Shown: piece after piece, positions 23,052 through 32,226 of the stretch | How the letters are laid out: every line of letters begins with the position of its first letter | Numbering within the stretch: the first letter of the stretch is position 1 | NCBI GenBank assembly: GCA_027924585.1 | Contig: BSBM01000386.1 | Span: 3,806,001-3,870,000 of the forward strand | Reading direction: 5' to 3' | From: Larix kaempferi | Taxonomy: Eukaryota; Streptophyta; Pinopsida; Pinales; Pinaceae | DNA length: 64,000 nucleotides | Translations under genes and position numbers: made by a program | The notes under the pieces: generated by a model | What the model was told of the DNA's origin: nothing | The model's database searches: none | The model's input: only the letters and a program-made list of their open reading frames with translations

Positions 23052-25370
23052 TTAGCCTTCCAGGTGCATACAAAAATCCATGGGAATGTCATCCACCGCA
23101 CTGTGTTAGATGAGGGTGCTTCCATGTCGATTATGTCTTTGAACTGCTGGAGATCCTTAGGCTCACCCGAGGTCACAACTTCTCCCACTACTCTCAGGGC
23201 GTTTGATGGACATGGTTTTCAACCATATGGACTCATTCCCTCAATCAGTGTTGAACTGGGGGGCAAAACAGTATCCGTACACATCGAAGTCGTAGACGCA
23301 CCTTTGGATTACAATCTCCTACTTGGTCGGAACTGGTTCTATGCCATGACCGCCATAGCATCTACAGTCTTCCGGATTGTACAATTTCCTCATGAAGGGA
23401 AAATTGTCACTATTGATCAATTGGATTACTGTATCCCAGACTCCCATCCGAACTCCACCAATACCATCCCGTTATTGGATCAACCTCGGTACCGGTTCCA
23501 AGACATAGGTGTTGGTCTCATGAAGGATTCTTCCCTCATTGGAGTTTTTCCAGAGCTGGGAACCCATCTTCAACCAGTCAACATGATTTCATCGCATGTC
23601 ACCCCTTCCGATGATTCATGGGTGATTCTGAGTCCTACTCAGATCCAAGGCTATGGCAATTCCATGCCTTTGAACAGAAACCTTGCAGCATATGACGCGA
23701 TCCAATCAGCCACAGATTGGGTCGACTGTTCTACTGATCACACCGTGGCACAGCTCTCGACTGAAACTCATCCACACCCACCATTTTTTGATCCTCTCAA
23801 CTTGATTTTTCCCACTGACCTATCAATCATAGAGGTTATGTGCGGTGATGAGCCACCATGGGGAGATTTTCATCATCGATCTTCATTCCCCACCATTCAG
23901 TCACTTGAGCCTGATACCAAATCCAACGCTTCACTTGGGATGGTTCAAACCAAGTTCCCCACTTCCCTCGACGAGGTATTTTTCGAAGGCAACTTGGCCA
24001 ACCTTATGGCAACCACTCCCATCGATATTTCAGTGAAGCCTGGTATCGTGGAAAACGTACACATTGGCAAAACATGTACTCCCCTTGAAACGGAGTTCTA
24101 TAGTGCCTACTTTAAAACTTTCCGCGATGTTTTTGCTTGGAGTTATGAAGAGATGCCAAGAATTGACCCCTCAATTGTGGTCCATGAAATTCCAACTTTC
24201 CCTGGCGCCCGACCTATTCGGCAAAAGCTTCGACCCATTCATCCTCGTAAGGCAGCCGCCATTAAAGCAGAAGTTGAAAAACTTTTGCGTGCTGGTTTTA
24301 TCTATCCTATCCCATTGAAAAAATGGGTATCCAACATCGTTCCCGTAGCCAAGAAACAGGGAACGATTAGAGTCTGTGTTGATTACCGTGATTTGAACAA
24401 GGCTTGTCCCAAGGACAACTACCCAACTCCGTTTATCGACCAGATCATCGATAACTGTGCCGAAAGTGTTATCTTTTCATTTATGGATGGCTTCTCTGGC
24501 TATAATCAGATCGATATCCTCCCAGCCGACCAGCACAAAACGGCCTTTATCTGCCCTTGGGGGATCTTTGCATATCGAAAGTTACCTTTTGTCCTGAAAA
24601 ATGCCGGGGCAACTTTCCAACGGGCGATGTCCTACGCATTCCATGACATCAAACATATTGTAGAGCCATATCTTGATGACCTTCCCGCTCATTCTCGGAC
24701 TCGGGAAGACCATCCAGACCACTTGAGTGCCATTTTCAAAAGGTGCCGGTGCTACAATATACGTTTGAACCCGCATAAGTGCATCTTCTGTGTAGAAGCC
24801 GGAAAACTGTTGGGCTTCATAGTCTCCAAAGATGGGATACGTCTAGATCCCGCAATGGTAGCAGCTATCATAGCCCTGCCTTCACCTACCAATATTCCAG
24901 AACTTCAATGTTTGCAAGGGCATGCAAACTTTCTACGCCGTTTTATCTGCAATCTGTCCGAGATAACAAAAGGCTACATGCGGCTTCTCAAGAAGAATGT
25001 TCCCTTCATATGGGATGACGAAGCCCAACGCTCCTTTGACAATTTAAAGGCAGCCTTAACCAAAGGTCCTGTGATTCAACCCCCCAATTACACACAGGAC
25101 TACATCCTTTATCTCGCAGCCTCGATTTCCACCATTGGTATGGTGTTAGTCCAGGAAGACCACAACGGCATAGAACATGTGGTGTACTATCTCAGCAAGA
25201 GTCTTCTTGACTCTGAAACTCGCTACTCACATGTTGAAAAGCTGGCTCTGGCAACAATATTTGCTGTCCAGAGATTCTGTCACTACATCTTACTCTGCCG
25301 GACCACCGTCATCACCGATTTCAATCCAATGTACTATATCCTCACACGACAAGTGCTTGGGGGCAAGTAA
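23052..25370 (+). CDS. pol: Tat-like protease, reverse transcriptase and first RNase H
   Basis: It is in the same frame as gag, separated only by TAG at 23049. The protease active site is VLDEGASMSIMS (23108-23143), with DEGAS where DTGAS is classical, as usual in this plant group; LLLGRNWFY follows. RT runs from about 24265 (EKLLRAGFIYPI, VCVDYRDLNKACPKDNYP) through the catalytic YLDD at 24669-24680. LPFVLKNAGATFQR carries V where G is usual. RNase H (25025-25360) is degenerate: LYLAASISTIG lacks the first catalytic Asp, while SHVEKLALA keeps the Glu. The frame ends at TAA 25368-25370 but continues in frame beyond it, so the stop is a lesion inside one polyprotein. Confidence 0.85.
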   Translation, partial: LAFQVHTKIHGNVIHRTVLDEGASMSIMSLNCWRSLGSPEVTTSPTTLRAFDGHGFQPYGLIPSISVELGGKTVSVHIEVVDAPLDYNLLLGRNWFYAMTAIASTVFRIVQFPHEGKIVTIDQLDYCIPDSHPNSTNTIPLLDQPRYRFQDIGVGLMKDSSLIGVFPELGTHLQPVNMISSHVTPSDDSWVILSPTQIQGYGNSMPLNRNLAAYDAIQSATDWVDCSTDHTVAQLSTETHPHPPFFDPLNLIFPTDLSIIEVMCGDEPPWGDFHHRSSFPTIQSLEPDTKSNASLGMVQTKFPTSLDEVFFEGNLANLMATTPIDISVKPGIVENVHIGKTCTPLETEFYSAYFKTFRDVFAWSYEEMPRIDPSIVVHEIPTFPGARPIRQKLRPIHPRKAAAIKAEVEKLLRAGFIYPIPLKKWVSNIVPVAKKQGTIRVCVDYRDLNKACPKDNYPTPFIDQIIDNCAESVIFSFMDGFSGYNQIDILPADQHKTAFICPWGIFAYRKLPFVLKNAGATFQRAMSYAFHDIKHIVEPYLDDLPAHSRTREDHPDHLSAIFKRCRCYNIRLNPHKCIFCVEAGKLLGFIVSKDGIRLDPAMVAAIIALPSPTNIPELQCLQGHANFLRRFICNLSEITKGYMRLLKKNVPFIWDDEAQRSFDNLKAALTKGPVIQPPNYTQDYILYLAASISTIGMVLVQEDHNGIEHVVYYLSKSLLDSETRYSHVEKLALATIFAVQRFCHYILLCRTTVITDFNPMYYILTRQVLGGK

Positions 25371-26789
25371 TCCCGTTGGATTGTCATCCTTCAAGAGTTT
25401 GACTTGGAATTTGTCAAAGCCAAGTCTAAGAAATCTCTGGTCTTCGCTGAGTTAATTTGTAACCTGCCCCGTGCTACTGAGCAATCCAAGCCCATTGATT
25501 CTCTTCCCGATGAATCATTGTTCCTCATTAGCACGTCTGATCCGTGGTATGGGGATATTCTCTTATATCTCGAAACCCAACGCTTCCGTCCCGATCTCAC
25601 CCGCGATGAACGGCGACGTATCAGACATCACGCAAAATACTACCTTATAGTGAACGATACTCTGTATCGACGTGGTGTCGACACTGTCCTTCGACGCTGT
25701 TTGACCTTAGATGAGGCGGAATGCGTTCTCAACGATTGCCACGCTGGAGCATGTGGTGGTCATCTCTCTGGGATGGCTACGGCCCAGAAAATACTGCGAG
25801 CAGGATACTTCTGGCCCTCAATTTTCAAAGACTGCATTGAAACAGTTAAGAAGTGTCCGCCATGTCAATTCTTTCATAGCAAAGCACGCTCGCATCCTGC
25901 TCCACTCCATCCTGTCATTGCCGTCGGCCCCTTTTCCAAATGGGGCATTGATTTTATGCACTGTAAGCCCACTTCAGCCGGGGGGCATAACTATGTCATA
26001 GTAGCTGTCGACTATTTTACAAAATGGGCTGAAGCGATGCCTACGTATGCTGAAGACGACAAAACAGCAGCGTAGTTCATATTCAATCATATCATAGCTA
26101 GATTCGGTGTCCCACAGTCTATTGTAACCGATCACGGTTCCCATTTCAGGAACCATATGATCGAAGAACTAAGTGCCAAACTGGGTTTTCACCACGAAAA
26201 CTCAGCCCCGTATTACCCACAAGCTAATGTCCAAGTTGAAGCCATTAATAAAGTCCTGAAACGAATGATTCAACGCATTGTGGGTACCCAAAAATCCAAT
26301 TGGCACTCAGCTCTGTTCTCAGCACTGTTGGCATACCGAACCTCAATGAAAAGTGCTACTGGGTTTACACCATTTCAACTGGTGTATGGCCTAGAAGCCA
26401 TTCTCCCGATTGAATGTGAAATTCCATCACTCAAGATAGCCATAGAGCTACTTCCACAGACTACTTCCGAAGAAGAACGGTTTCTATACCTAGCCAAGCT
26501 AGATGAAACCCGCCGCGACGCTGCTTTGGCTAATGAAGCTCACAAAAAATGCGTCAAAGCTCAATACGACAAATCCGTTCAACCTCGGATCTTCAATGAG
26601 GGTGACCTCATACTTACATATGACCAGATGCATGATAAGCTTGGAAAAGGTAAACTTGAATCTATGTGGTACGGCCCCTTCATTGTAAAACGTGTCTTAT
26701 AAAAAGGAGCCTATGAACTAATCGATTGTGATGGTACGCCATTGGCACGGCCCCGCAACGGGCTATACCTCAAACGTTTCTACGCGTGA
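25371..26789 (+). CDS. int: Tat-like integrase (two in-frame stops)
   Basis: It continues the pol frame. The zinc finger is at about 25735-25870 (CHAGACGGHLSG ... CPPCQF). Catalytic Asp 1 is in WGIDFMHC, Asp 2 in IVTDHGSHF, and Glu in ANVQVEAINKVLKR, so the DDE triad is complete. The C-terminus reads MWYGPFIVKRVL, then after TAA at 26700 GAYELIDCDGTPLARPRNG, ending KRFYA with TGA at 26787-26789. There is no chromodomain. The other stop is TAG at 26073 (AA*FIFNHIIARFG), which may derive from CAG. Without these stops the enzyme would look functional. It inserts the cDNA into the nuclear genome. Confidence 0.85.
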
Positions 26790-26909
26790 GGTTACCCTAC
26801 GCGGGTTACTTGTTGTACATAATGTGCTTAGTTTGCTTTTGCTTTTTTTTTGGTGTGTGCATCGACCTCATGTATCCACTCTTACTTTGACTCATGACTT
26901 TATGCACAG
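26790..26909 (+). promoter_or_regulatory. Intergenic spacer ending in a 3' splice site
   Basis: The spacer has a T-rich tract (TTTGCTTTTGCTTTTTTTTTGG), a branch-like TTGACTCATGAC and TATGCACAG directly before the ATG at 26910. This is what a plant acceptor looks like. It suggests that the RNase H ORF is made from a spliced RNA. No matching local donor keeps the pol frame, so a leader donor is more likely. Confidence 0.5.
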
Positions 26910-27323
26910 ATGTCTGCCTACTTTGGATTCACCGACGGTGCAAGCCGACATACCCGGAATCTCGCTTCCGCAGCATGGGTAATCTATTCCCCCACTGGCG
27001 AGTTGATTTCTTCGGGAGCCAATTGTTTAGGTCCTTCAACCAACAATATCGCGGAGTACCATGCAGTAATTGGTCTCTTGACAGAGGTTTCCTCACTCGG
27101 GATTGACTCCTTATCAGTGTTTTTAGACTCCCAACTCGTGGTTTCTCATCTAAACCGTGTTTACACAGTTCGTGATCCTACATTACTTCGTTTATTTCGA
27201 AGAGTACGCCTCTTGGAACGGTCATTTAATTTTATCACATACCAACACATACCGAGAGAATTCAATTGTATTGCTGATTCATTGGCTAATTACATTTTGG
27301 ATTGGCATCTTGCCCATACATAA
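26910..27323 (+). CDS. Separate, intact RNase H ORF downstream of integrase
   Basis: 137 residues with no lesion. The RNase H acids are all present: D9 (FGFTDGAS), E49 (NNIAEYHAVI), D73 (VFLDSQLVV) and D123 (CIADSLAN). The hydrophobic strand AAWVIYSPTGELIS and the IPREFN loop fit the RNase HI / archaeal-like RNase H found as the second RNase H in Tat elements. It would remove RNA from the RNA-DNA hybrid, likely covering for the degenerate RNase H in pol. The unusual points are its place after the integrase and its own ATG behind a splice acceptor. An AATAAA lies just downstream at 27337-27342. Confidence 0.85.
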   Translation: MSAYFGFTDGASRHTRNLASAAWVIYSPTGELISSGANCLGPSTNNIAEYHAVIGLLTEVSSLGIDSLSVFLDSQLVVSHLNRVYTVRDPTLLRLFRRVRLLERSFNFITYQHIPREFNCIADSLANYILDWHLAHT

Positions 27324-27525
27324 AAACATCATAAAAAATAAAATGCACAAGCCATTGTAAATATTTAGATCATAAATAGGTCCATATCACCGTATATAAG
27401 AGTGTTTTTTCAAAAATACATAAAGTTTGTGTCAAAGACAAAATTGGGGTTCAAAGCCCATATACAAAAATTGGCCCTCAAAGCCTACATATCGCGTACA
27501 TGCCGCAAAAAGATCAAAGGACCAT

Positions 27526-29149
27526 CTATGGAGACCTAGGAGATCTATCATGTCCCTCATCGGACTCCTCCCACTGCTGGTGGTAACACACTACAGCTCG
27601 AACCACCCTGTGAAGAAGTCGACTGATACGACCAGGTACACCCACAGTATGCCGCTGGAGGTGGTAAGGGACGTCATCCATCCGCATAGCAGGGATACCA
27701 TGAGTCAATCCCTGCAGGTTCCTCTCAATGTCCCGAACACCTCCTGCCTCGTCTTCATCTTCCTCTTCGTCAGGAACAGCTTGACGATCGACACCACCAC
27801 GACGTAGTGGAGAGTATCCAGCTAGCCTCTGTGGTCCATGGTCTGCAACATGCATGCGAATATACATTAGGCATCTTTTACACATTCTAAAAAAGCAATA
27901 AAAATTAAATATTCAAAAAGGAAAAAATACATATCCATGAAGGTCATACCAGAGTCATCCCAGTCATCATCCTCCGGCAATGCCAAGTCGATGTCCTCAC
28001 GGAAATCTACCCTTGAGTAGGGATAGTCATCGATCATAACTATCTGCTCCTCTAGCCAAGAGAAGAAGTCCTCGCCAAAGGCTAGCCACTGAGGTCCCCC
28101 GAGGCGTCCAGCATAATCACTCCATCGAGCCATCCATGGCTCGGTAGGTGGACGAGGGCGCATGGATATCTGTGGACGCAGTAGTGGCACCCTCGCCAAA
28201 AAGAAAGTGACCAGGATGCTCCCATAGCCAAACTGGGTATTTTTCCCAGTCCTACACTTGTGCACTTGTTCTTTCAAATTGGACAACACTGCCTCACACC
28301 AGTTGAAAACTGTTCCTCCCATGCACTCTGCTGCGAGGTTCACTTGTGTGCGGGATGCCTGATGTGGACTCACGCTTCCTGCTGCACGCGTGATAGTGAA
28401 TAGTACGGTTTTTACAGGAAGATTTATGACCTCCTTTATGGCCACCTTCCCACTTTTCTTACTCGAACCCGCCTGGCAATACCGAGCAATCAAGTCATCT
28501 GTGCTTGATTCTGAAGCTGAGTATCCAGTAAAGTTCACCCGGGCCCCTCTTTTCGAGAGGCCCGTGAGGAAGTAAATATCCTCGAGTTGGATTTCAAGCA
28601 CATGCTCTCCCACTCGGAAAGCTCGAATGTCAGGGTCCCACAATTGGATGAGATGAGTGAGAAGCTTGGGTTGCTGACGAATCCCTTTGGTTTTGAAGAA
28701 CTTTAGCAAACCACATTCTTGCAATGCGGTCACGGTTGGTAGGTCATTTTCGGCTGCAAAATCATCCGCTTCGTGCTCTCTTTCCTTCCAGCTTACCATT
28801 TTGCTCCGAATAAGTTGCAAATCCCTGCAAAAGGTCAAACAAAACGATTAGTAACTATTTAGCAACTTAGTTCCAGCAGAAAAGTGGAGAAAATTTGATT
28901 TTTTAAACTAAAAATTCGCCTGTGCCGCGTCTGAGGGATGTTCTACTGCGCGGAAGTCCACACTACCGCGCCTCGGTTTGAGGATACGGCGCGGTACTGT
29001 TAGACAGTACCGCGTTTTTCGATAGAGCCCCCACACGGTAGTGTGAAGGGCGATTCTTGCCAAAAAGGGCTCGCTAAAAAATCAAATTTTTCCTGGTGAA
29101 AGCAAAAATTTCTTACATAAAATGAAAGAGGGGCTCAAGCACTCTTACC
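27526..29149 (-). CDS. Antisense plant-mobile-domain-like gene, three exons
   Basis: Exon 3 27842-27526, exon 2 28824-27950, exon 1 ending at 29149 (start not fixed). Intron 2 (27949-27843, 107 nt) is GTATGA...TTGCAG, phase 1; intron 1 (29148-28825, 324 nt) is GTAAGA...TTGCAG. Both junctions keep frame (GCT-AG/G; CT-G/AC). No ATG lies in exon 1, whose frame (EQDFKDPYREFWDTIS) has an upstream TAG. The first ATG is at 28799, giving 388 residues. The PMD-like core is LLTHLIQLWDPDIRAFRVGE, then LEIQLEDIYFLTGLSKRG (to residue 85), as in aminotransferase-like plant mobile domain proteins carried by transposons. The C-terminus is acidic then basic (DEEEDEDEAGG). Cellular relatives (MAIN/MAIL) act in nuclear silencing; this protein's role is unknown. 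Confidence 0.75.
28922..29045. promoter_or_regulatory. TACCGCG motif cluster in intron 1 of the antisense gene
   Basis: Contains TGCCGCG, CACACTACCGCGCCT, GGCGCGGTACT, CAGTACCGCGTT and CACGGTAGTGTG, in both directions. It matches the LTR U3 cluster. Being in intron 1 close to the promoter, it may be an enhancer-like module, but this is inferred from sharing only. Confidence 0.5.
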
Positions 29150-29286
29150 TAGCGCAGACGGCTGTTGAAATGGTGTCCCAGAACTCCCGGTATGGATCCT
29201 TGAAATCTTGCTCCTAAATGGGTGAAAATGTCTCCTTTGGGTAAAAAACACAAATGAATAGTAATTTCTATTTTTTTTACCATTCC

Positions 29287-29293
29287 TTATATA
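29287..29293 (-). promoter_or_regulatory. TATA box of the antisense gene
   Basis: TATATAA on the minus strand (in GCTATATAAGGAATG), about 140 bases upstream of the exon 1 donor. It would place the transcript start near 29260. Confidence 0.5.
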
Positions 29294-29471
29294 GCATTTT
29301 TTCACATTTTTCTTTAATTAATTAATTACTATTTTAAATAGTTGAAATAAACCCTTGTTCACATTGCTAATGTCCAGTTTTTGAGCATTTATTGACAGGA
29401 TCCTCGGTAAAAATGAGACACATTCACACTGGTGTTTATTCATGATTTGACCTTCATTTAGAGCATACTTT

Positions 29472-30136
29472 ATCTTTTTCGTGCTCTGGATTTAAAACTT
29501 GAAAAAGATTCCAAGCGCTTTTACACCCGTGTCATGCTTGTCAAACTCGAGTAAACGGTGTCGAGTACGGTCAGCTTTACTCATGCTCGTTAAACAATGA
29601 GGAAAGTATTATCCTGGTTGTATTTTATTCTTTTTTCGGACCAGAATAATTTAAAATTACGAAAAAGACCATAGGAGTCCATAGTTAAGCTCTTTTCAGA
29701 CTCCTTAAAATTGAAAAGATTGCCAAGTGATCTTGACTCTTTCACACTTGTAAAAGTATTTGAAAGGTCGTCTATTCGGTGATAGGTTACCCCTTTTTCG
29801 GCCCGTCTAGACTATTTACGAGAAAGGTATACCTCAGTCAATCTTGGCTGAGAGAGTTCTCTTGGGAATTGTTTTACACTTTTTCAGGATCGAGGGACTA
29901 AATTTTACGAAAAAGTACATTATGGAGCCTCCTTTAAGTTTTTCAAGCTCTCTAAATATGAAAAACTACCGATTTTTCCTTCCTTGGACTCGTTAAAATT
30001 TTAACATCGAAGGACCCACTTTGGGACGAACCCCTCCTTTGTCAGGTTCGTAAAACATGTGAGATTGGACTCATCCATGAGATGAGCTACACCGAGCATC
30101 TGTTATCCTCTTCAAGCTCGCAAAACAAGAAAGAGG
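29472..30136. repeat. Array of about nine stem-loop units
   Basis: Inverted pairs: 29472-29480/29501-29509 (ATCTTTTTC), 29630-29638/29660-29667, 29691-29698/29712-29719 (TCTTTTCA), 29739-29744/29761-29766, 29792-29800/29819-29827, 29878-29885/29909-29916 (ACTTTTTC), 29937-29945/29959-29967 (AGTTTTTCA), 30026-30032/30045-30051 (ACGAACC) and 30107-30112/30131-30136 (CCTCTT). Arms differ between units but stay complementary. Many loops carry a CTCGTTAAA-like core. Spacing is mostly 50-90 bases. Confidence 0.65.
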
Positions 30137-31232
30137 TACTCGTCCATCATGTCGGGGAAATATGAGGGAATAAGTCAAGTTTATCTATGGAAGCTTGTCA
30201 GTCGTTACCTTTGAACATGGCATGTGTCTGTCTCTTGTCTATATTGGGTATCCATTTTTCACTGAGTTATGGTGATCATCATGAGTCGTCTCCCTGGCCA
30301 CGAGTCCACTCATCCAGTGTCTATCCTTTATTTATCAATAATCCCTGCTGCCAAGTCATGTTACATGCCGTTATATGTTCAAAGGGTTGCATTCTTTCGA
30401 GTCATTCATTGTGTCAGGCCTCCGCTGTGTCAGTACATACTCCATTGTTTCATTATCTTATCATCTGTGTCGATTTCGTGTCGACGATGTGGGAATCATC
30501 ATGGCCCACCTTCGATGAGTCTATTCCTGTCGACACCAAATCATTATCCGGGAATTAGACTTAGAAATCAACCATTAGTACCTTGGTACTTGCATGCCTC
30601 AATGGCAGGTTTCCTCGTGTTTGACAGTAGGTTCACATCATTGACCTCTGATCAAGCGATCTCTCGGATGCTCGACATCAACTCATTCATTCGCATTTCG
30701 TTGAGATGTACTATTGATACCTTGGGAATCATCGTCATCATTGGTGATCTCCCTCGCATTTGTTAACGGTCCACATCATTGACTAGTAATCAAATGGTCT
30801 CTACCATGTTTGACTTCAACACCTTGTAATCACATGGTTAGATTCGTATCTTTTGCGATCGGGTAGAAGACCCTGGGCACATCGCTATATCTCGACTGCG
30901 TCCAGGCTGCGATGGAGATGTCCCTTGTATTGTCACACATATCCACTTATTGTATTGGTCGTGGCTGTGTCATTATTGTCTCATGGATCTACGATTGTTC
31001 ATAGTAGCCATGATTTGTCCGCAGTCTACATCATCTCAGTACTCATGGATCTGCAATGTATCGGTCGGCAGCCATGTTTTGAGTCATCTGTTTCCGAGCA
31101 TGGGAATGCCTGCCTTGGTGGTATATCTAACACTTTGTTTCTATTTCAGCTCAGTGTCGCTCTCCTCGATGCTATCTCTACACATTCTATTCGTAAAGTC
31201 TTTCGGCCATCAGTCCCTTCTGACCTCACACT
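30137..31232. other. 3' non-coding region of the Tat-like element with imperfect direct repeats
   Basis: No domain in any frame; open frames such as 30187-30558 and 30853-31236 have no recognisable protein. Two similar blocks about 140 bases apart (30629-30690 and 30768-30828) share TTCACATCATTGAC / TCCACATCATTGAC, GTAATCAA-like and GGTCTCT-like words. GGGAATCATC recurs at 30491 and 30725. Hypervariable, repeat-prone 3' regions are known for Tat elements. Confidence 0.5.
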
Positions 31233-31244
31233 TTAGGGGGCATC
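31233..31244 (+). other. Polypurine tract of the Tat-like element
   Basis: TTAGGGGGCATC directly before the 3' LTR; the G run is the likely plus-strand primer. Confidence 0.75.
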
Positions 31245-32226
31245 TGTTATACCTCTATGTTTCACAGTGTCGCATTTCTATTATAAAACGAGTTGACGAC
31301 ACTTTGCCTATTGTTTTAAGCCATCCAGAAGAGGCAGATGATGAGTCAACCTTAAAGGTGAATCTACCCTAACAAGCTCTAACCTACCTAAGACTTTATG
31401 TACACACACTACCGCGCCTTGCACATTTATCAAAACGCGGTACTAGACACTACCGCGCTATGATATTTCCCTAAAATGCGGCAGTGTCGCGTTCTGCAGT
31501 CTTTTCAGAGCGCGGTACTCTTTTAATAGCCTCTTTCCCTTGGCTTGTGGGATTTTGGATTTTCGAAGATAATGGAAGATTGGGGTCCCTGATTCGATCT
31601 CAACTCATCTTCTTCGATTAGAAACCCTGATCCACTTATCTCTCCTTAGATCCACCCATCTCTCTTGTTGGTTAACCTCACCATCCACTATAAAAGAGAG
31701 GCATTCCATTGGGAAGGGGGAGGACTCTTGAGAGTACCAAACTTATGGTCTTACAGCATTGTGGAGATAGCTAGAGGAGAAGACACTTGGAGCTGGAGGA
31801 TTGGCTTGGGCATCAAGCACCTTTTGTAAGTATTCTTCAAGTTGTAATGGAATAACTTGTCTTGTTTTCCCAAATCATTTGTGTTAATCTTGTTTTAATG
31901 ATATGATTTGTGTCTTTTATAGACTTAGATTCTAACTCATGTTTCAGGTTGCTAGAGAATAGTGCATTCTTGTGTCTTGGTTCCATTTTGACAGGTTCAT
32001 TTGTGAGGGCTTGGAGATTGGAGCAACTACAAAAACAAGCGTCTGGATAGAAGGTTAGTTAAATTTCTTCTACCCGTTCTAGCATTTTAATCTTGAGATG
32101 TTTGTTAGATCTAGGGATTCAAGGTAGCATTTGTTTTGACTTGTTTCTAGCTTTAAGGTTAGTTTAAAGTTTGCTTTAAAGTTAAGAGAGTTTTGGCTTA
32201 TCCGTAGGACAAAATTCTACATAACA
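31245..32226 (+). repeat. Tat-like element 3' LTR
   Basis: 982 bp, homologous to 17071-18052 over the full length with no indel seen. It carries the same TATA box, donor and acceptor sites. Confidence 0.95.

Larger units (their letters stand above)
17071..32226 (+). mobile_element. Tat-like Ty3/gypsy retrotransposon, 15.2 kb, with antisense gene
   Basis: Bounded by 982-bp LTRs (TGTTAT...CA) that differ at about 17 positions by eye. The flanking five bases are ATTTT and ATTTG. Order: LTR, PBS, 1.3-kb leader, gag, protease, RT, RNase H, integrase, separate RNase H ORF, antisense PMD-like gene, stem-loop array, PPT, LTR. No chromodomain is seen. A degenerate first RNase H plus a second intact RNase H, and extra ORFs, are features of the Tat lineage. 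Five in-frame stops (19374, 23049, 25368, 26073, 26700) make this copy non-autonomous, although no frameshift was found. Confidence 0.9.

Noticed and set aside
27427-27885. Forward and reverse open frames around 27.4-27.9 kb
   Set aside because: The forward one is a shadow of exon 3. The reverse ORF up to 27885 includes intron 2 sequence; only 27842-27526 is taken as coding.
29472-30136. CRISPR-like array
   Set aside because: Units are not identical direct repeats with unique spacers, and the context is a plant retrotransposon.
30187-31372. Overlapping forward open frames of 123-165 codons in the Tat 3' region
   Set aside because: They overlap each other in different frames, have Ser/His/Cys-rich composition without domains, and the last runs into the LTR.
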